From Lentisphaerota bacterium (lineage in GTDB: Bacteria > Verrucomicrobiota > Lentisphaeria > Victivallales > Victivallaceae), in contig SUVY01000023.1 of NCBI GenBank assembly GCA_015061775.1, forward strand, positions 1-36,788: a DNA stretch of 36,788 bases. The letters run 5' to 3'. Within the stretch, counting starts at the first letter, position 1; each line of letters opens with the position of its first letter. Shown in pieces: positions 32,976 to 36,788 of this stretch. The notes beneath the pieces were generated by a model. It was not told the DNA's origin. It was given only the letters and a program-made list of their open reading frames with translations, and did not search any database. The position numbers were made by a program, and so were the translations under genes.

Positions 32976-35900
32976 ATGGATAATGAGAAAAAGTTCGTGA
33001 CCATGGACGGTAACGAGGCTTGCGCCTACGCTGCCTATGCTTTTACCGAAGTTGCCGCCATTTACCCCATCACTCCCTCAAGTCCGATGGCGGGCAAGAC
33101 AGATGCCTGGTCTGCCAAGGGAAAGAAAAACATCTTCGGTCAGACCGTGACTCTGGTCGAAATGGAGTCCGAGGCAGGTGCCGTCGGAGCGATCCACGGC
33201 TCTCTTGAGACCGGAGCTTTGTCAACTACCTTCACCTCCAGCCAGGGTCTGCTGCTGATGATCCCGGTGATGCACCGTATCGCAGGTGAGCGTCTGCCCG
33301 GAGTTCTCCATGTCGCCTCCCGTACCGTCGGAACTCATGCGCTCTCCATCTTCGGAGACCACTCCGACGTCATGAACTGCCGCCAGACCGGTTTTGCCAT
33401 GCTCTCGACCGCAAACTCACAGGAGATCATGGATCTCGCTCCCGTCGCCCACCTTGCGGCGATCAAGGGAAGGATCCCTTTCCTGCACTTTTTTGACGGA
33501 TTCCGCACCTCGCACGAGATGAGCAAAGTCGAGCCGATCTCCTATGATGAACTCGCAAAACTGGTCGATACCGATGCGGTCGATGCTTTCAGAGCACAGG
33601 CTTTGAATCCGGATCACCCCAAACTCCGCGCCACAGTGCAGAATGGAGATATCTTCTTCCAGGTCAGAGAGGCGAACAACCGTTTTTACAGCGAACTGCC
33701 CTCCATCGTTCAGGAGTACATGGATAAGATATCCGCTCTCACCGGACGCAGCTACAAACTCTTCGACTACTATGGCGCAGCCGATGCCGAAAACATTATC
33801 ATCGCCATGGGTTCAGTCTCCGGAGCAGTCAAAGAGACCGTCGATTACCTCAATGCCAAAGGTGAAAAGTGCGGATTTCTGCAAGTGCGTCTCTTCCGTC
33901 CGTTCTCGGCGGAACACTTCCTTGCCGCTCTGCCCTCATCCGTCCGCAAGATCGCAGTGCTCGACCGCTGCAAAGAGATGGGCAGCGCAGGAGAGCCCCT
34001 CTATCAGGATATCTGCACCGTCGTCGCCAATGCCGGAAAAAACATCAAAGTCATTGGCGGCCGCTACGGTCTCTCAAGCAAAGATGTCGATCCCGGACAG
34101 CTCTGCGCGGTTTACAACCACCTGAAAAAAGATGATCCCCACGGAAACTTCACCATCGGTATCGAGGATGATGTGACCAATCTCTCACTTCCCTCCGCCG
34201 GAGTCATCTATCCCGACGATGAGCACCAGGTCTGCTGCAAATTCTGGGGTCTCGGCTCAGATGGAACTGTCGGCGCAAACAAAAGCACCGTCGAGATCAT
34301 CAACGCCCACACTTCAAAATTTGCCCAGGCGTATTTCGAATATGATGCCAAAAAATCTTTCGGAGTCACCAAGTCGCACCTGCGTTTCGGAAACGATCCA
34401 GTCCGCTCCTCATACTATGTGAAATCAGCCGACTTTATCGGATGTCACAACGAAACCTACATCCGCCAGTACGATGTCGCAGGAGAGTTGAAAAAGGGCG
34501 GAGTCCTTCTGCTCAACACCAGCCTTGATGCTTCCGGTCTGGAAAAACTTATTCCGGGCTCTGCCAAACGCAAGCTCGCTGAAAAAGAGGCGAAACTCTA
34601 CACCATTGATGCCGTATCTATCGCCTCCGAGCTCGGACTCGGAAATCATTACAATCTGGTGCTTCAGTCAGCCTTCTTCCATCTGGTCGATATCATTCCG
34701 GCGGAAGATGCCGACAACTACATGAAAGACCTCGCCCGCCGCACCTATTTCGCCAAGGGTGAAGAGGTCGTTGCCCGCAACTGCTCCGCCATCGACGCCG
34801 GAGCCAAGGCGTTCAAACGCATCGATATTCCGGCAAGCTGGCTCACCGCCTGCGATGAAGATGAATCCTGCAGCTGCAGCCGTCCGGCAGTAGTCAGAAA
34901 CATCGCCGATCCCATCAACCGTCAGAAAGGTGATGACCTGCCGGTCAGCGCGTTCAAGGGCTATGAAGACGGAGTCATCGAAATGGGACTCACCGCCTAT
35001 GAAAAACGCGGTATCGCAGTCAAAGTTCCGGTATGGGACAGCGCAAAATGTCTTCAGTGCAACCGCTGCGCTCTGGTGTGCCCGCACGCAGTCATCCGTC
35101 CGTTCCTGCTCAACGACGCAGAAAACGCCGCCAAACCCTCCGGATTTGATACCCTCGAAGTTCGCGGTAAAGCCGGACTTCACTTCACATTGCAGACCAG
35201 TTTCGCCGACTGCACCGGCTGCGGAGCGTGCGTCAACGCCTGTCCCGCCAAAGAAAAGGCGCTCTCCATGAAGCCGTACCGCAAAGTCGGTCCCCAGAGC
35301 GAAAAATGGGAATACGCTCTCAATTTGAGCGACAAAGGCGATGTCTTCGATATCTGGAGCATCAAAGGCAGCCAGTTCCGCCAGCCGCTTCTCGAATTTT
35401 CAGCGGCGTGTGCAGGCTGCGGAGAGACTCCGTATGCCAAACTGCTCACCCAGCTCTTCGGAGACCACGTTTACTGGGCAAACGCCACCGGATGCTCCCA
35501 GGCGTGGGGTTCTCCCATGCCCGGAATCCCCTACACCACCAACCGTCAGGGCAGAGGTCCGGCATGGAGCAACTCGCTCTTTGAAAACAACGCTGAATTC
35601 TCGCTCGGAATGGCTCTCTCTGTCAAGCAGCAGCGCGCCAAAGCCAAGATGCGTGTGGCTGAGCTCCTGACCATGGATATTCCGGAAAATATCGCTTCCG
35701 CCGCCCGGGACTACATCGCCTCTTTCGATGACGTAGCCGCCTCGCGCCGCGCCGGAGAAGAGCTCTGCCGCGTTCTCGAAAACTCAGATATTCCGCTCGC
35801 CAAAGAGATCATCAAGCACCGCGATATGCTCGCCAAAAAGACCTTCTGGATGTTCGGAGGCGACGGCTGGGCTTATGATATCGGTTTCGGAGGCCTCGAC

Positions 35901-36476
35901 CACGTTGTCGCCAGCGGAGAAAATATCAACGTCCTTATCGTTGATACCGAGGTTTACAGCAATACCGGAGGTCAGTCCTCCAAAGCCACTCCCATCGGTG
36001 CCGTGGCTCAGTTCGCCAGCAGCGGTAAAGCAAGTCCCAAAAAAGACCTCGGAGCCATCTTCATGACTTACGGAAACGTATATGTTGCCCAGGTCGCCAT
36101 GGGTGCCGATCCCAATCAGCTCATCAAGGCGATCAAAGAGGCCGAGGAGTTCAACGGTCCCTCCGTTATCATCGCATATACTCCGTGTCTCTCTCACGGA
36201 CTCAAGTGCGGAATGGGAGGAGCTCAGGACGAAATGAAGCGCGCCGTCGATGCAGGTTACTGGGTGCTCTACCGCTATAATCCGGTAAACGAAAAACCCT
36301 TTACCCTCGACTCAAAGGCTCCGAACACCTCATATACCGAGTTCCTCGCCGGAGAGACCCGCTACGCGGCTCTCAAGCGCACATTCCCCGAAAACGCAGA
36401 GTCTTTCTTCTCACAGGGAGCAGCCCAGGCAGAAAAGAAATATCTCTACTACAAAAAGATGCAGGATAATCAGTAA
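32976..36476 (+). CDS. nifJ: Pyruvate:ferredoxin (flavodoxin) oxidoreductase
   Basis: 1166 residues, normal for the homodimeric PFOR. The pyrimidine-binding and domain I region starts with AIYPITPSSPMAG (28-40). Two ferredoxin-type 4Fe-4S sites follow (Cys692-695-698-702 and Cys746-749-752-756), then the proximal cluster and TPP domain (CAGCGE with Cys812/815, FGGDGWAYDIGFGG near 960, NTGGQSSKATP near 996). It converts pyruvate and CoA to acetyl-CoA and CO2 with reduced ferredoxin, a hallmark of anaerobes. It begins 26 nt after the fusion gene, with AAGGAA upstream of the ATG. Being third in this operon suggests pyruvate or a 2-oxo acid arises from, or is used by, the two upstream proteins. 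Confidence 0.95.
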   Translation: MDNEKKFVTMDGNEACAYAAYAFTEVAAIYPITPSSPMAGKTDAWSAKGKKNIFGQTVTLVEMESEAGAVGAIHGSLETGALSTTFTSSQGLLLMIPVMHRIAGERLPGVLHVASRTVGTHALSIFGDHSDVMNCRQTGFAMLSTANSQEIMDLAPVAHLAAIKGRIPFLHFFDGFRTSHEMSKVEPISYDELAKLVDTDAVDAFRAQALNPDHPKLRATVQNGDIFFQVREANNRFYSELPSIVQEYMDKISALTGRSYKLFDYYGAADAENIIIAMGSVSGAVKETVDYLNAKGEKCGFLQVRLFRPFSAEHFLAALPSSVRKIAVLDRCKEMGSAGEPLYQDICTVVANAGKNIKVIGGRYGLSSKDVDPGQLCAVYNHLKKDDPHGNFTIGIEDDVTNLSLPSAGVIYPDDEHQVCCKFWGLGSDGTVGANKSTVEIINAHTSKFAQAYFEYDAKKSFGVTKSHLRFGNDPVRSSYYVKSADFIGCHNETYIRQYDVAGELKKGGVLLLNTSLDASGLEKLIPGSAKRKLAEKEAKLYTIDAVSIASELGLGNHYNLVLQSAFFHLVDIIPAEDADNYMKDLARRTYFAKGEEVVARNCSAIDAGAKAFKRIDIPASWLTACDEDESCSCSRPAVVRNIADPINRQKGDDLPVSAFKGYEDGVIEMGLTAYEKRGIAVKVPVWDSAKCLQCNRCALVCPHAVIRPFLLNDAENAAKPSGFDTLEVRGKAGLHFTLQTSFADCTGCGACVNACPAKEKALSMKPYRKVGPQSEKWEYALNLSDKGDVFDIWSIKGSQFRQPLLEFSAACAGCGETPYAKLLTQLFGDHVYWANATGCSQAWGSPMPGIPYTTNRQGRGPAWSNSLFENNAEFSLGMALSVKQQRAKAKMRVAELLTMDIPENIASAARDYIASFDDVAASRRAGEELCRVLENSDIPLAKEIIKHRDMLAKKTFWMFGGDGWAYDIGFGGLDHVVASGENINVLIVDTEVYSNTGGQSSKATPIGAVAQFASSGKASPKKDLGAIFMTYGNVYVAQVAMGADPNQLIKAIKEAEEFNGPSVIIAYTPCLSHGLKCGMGGAQDEMKRAVDAGYWVLYRYNPVNEKPFTLDSKAPNTSYTEFLAGETRYAALKRTFPENAESFFSQGAAQAEKKYLYYKKMQDNQ

Positions 36477-36788
36477 CATCGTTTTACTGAAAGTAATTTA
36501 CAGGCAGGAGTAATTACCTTCCTTATTTCTGCATCGCATGACATGGGTATTTAAGAGGCTACTCGCCTCTTAAAAATCTCCCGGCAGGGGAGAGTCCCCT
36601 GCACCTCTGGACACATGATTTTGATAAAATCATGTATCCGATGCTTTTTGTGGGATGGAAAATTGAGACTTCTGCTCTTTTTTCTGCGAATTTCTGCTCC
36701 CGGCTTTATCCGCCTCTTCCCTGCGTTCGGCTCCGGGCGGCATAGTAGCCGCCCCTGAGCAGCCTTTTCTGGCTGCTCAGGCACTCTC
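36477..36788. other. Gene-free tail with an array of perfect hairpins
   Basis: No convincing gene. Five perfect hairpins follow each other: TTAAGAGGC/GCCTCTTAA (36551-36573), GCAGGGGA/TCCCCTGC (36584-36602), ACATGATTTT/AAAATCATGT (36613-36635), GGGCGGC/GCCGCCC (36735-36754) and CTGAGCAGCC/GGCTGCTCAG (36755-36780). None has a proper T-tract, so they are not ordinary terminators of the PFOR gene. The open 77-codon minus frame across it is likely chance, since it is constrained by the stems. Confidence 0.55.

Noticed and set aside
36551-36784. 77-aa minus-strand ORF at the window end
   Set aside because: It spans perfect hairpins and has low-complexity basic composition and no recognised domain.

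Overview
The window looks like chromosomal DNA from an anaerobic, Gram-negative, carbohydrate-degrading bacterium. Pyruvate:ferredoxin oxidoreductase points to anaerobic metabolism, a lipid A-type acyltransferase to an outer membrane, and five or six carbohydrate-active enzymes to a glycan diet. The mix (unusual large glycosidase-like proteins, WYL regulator, UPF0210/UPF0237 pair) resembles Lentisphaerota/Victivallaceae; this is inference from gene content, not a database result. There are no rRNA, tRNA, CRISPR or phage genes. Nine sigma70-like promoters can be read, eight of them with the same -10 hexamer, TATATT.

Layout. (1) 1-5.5 kb: a split chromate-transporter pair (482-1647) sits between long inverted repeat arms (101-456 and 1659-1807). 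A 213-bp repeat carrying an outward sigma70 promoter is inserted in the left arm. A second, inverted copy (5021-5236) supplies the promoter for a 1040-residue glycosidase-like gene on the minus strand. (2) 5.4-8 kb minus: an operon of UPF0237 (ACT), UPF0210 and an alpha/beta-hydrolase esterase. (3) 8-13.3 kb plus: a GH105 unsaturated glucuronyl hydrolase and a 1309-residue secreted LamG/transglutaminase-like protein, each with promoter and terminator. (4) 13.3-17.1 kb: an SPFH protein cut off at its C-terminus, convergent with a GH35 beta-galactosidase and its exported partner. (5) 17.2-25.5 kb minus: a long operon trx-zwf-MFS(frameshifted)-lpxL-like-GH36-SBP-HD. (6) 25.5-28.8 kb: a GHL6-like glycosidase and a divergent WYL regulator, with a shared regulatory region that holds a perfect operator palindrome and a small ORF. 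(7) 28.9-36.5 kb plus: a three-gene operon with a structured leader: a LeuA-like protein lacking the catalytic motifs, a fusion of a sugar-isomerase-type TIM barrel with an acyl-CoA synthetase, and PFOR. (8) 36.5-36.8 kb: an array of perfect hairpins of unknown function.

Most glycosidases here (GH105, GH35, GH36, GHL6-like, the 1040-aa protein) lack signal peptides, so they probably act on imported oligosaccharides. The sugar carbon could pass through Zwf and PFOR. The least conventional part is region 7. The isomerase-synthetase fusion beside a LeuA fold without DRE-TIM active-site residues suggests an undescribed acyl-CoA or sugar-acid pathway feeding or drawing on PFOR. The second candidate for novelty is the promoter-bearing repeat that inserted into another inverted repeat.
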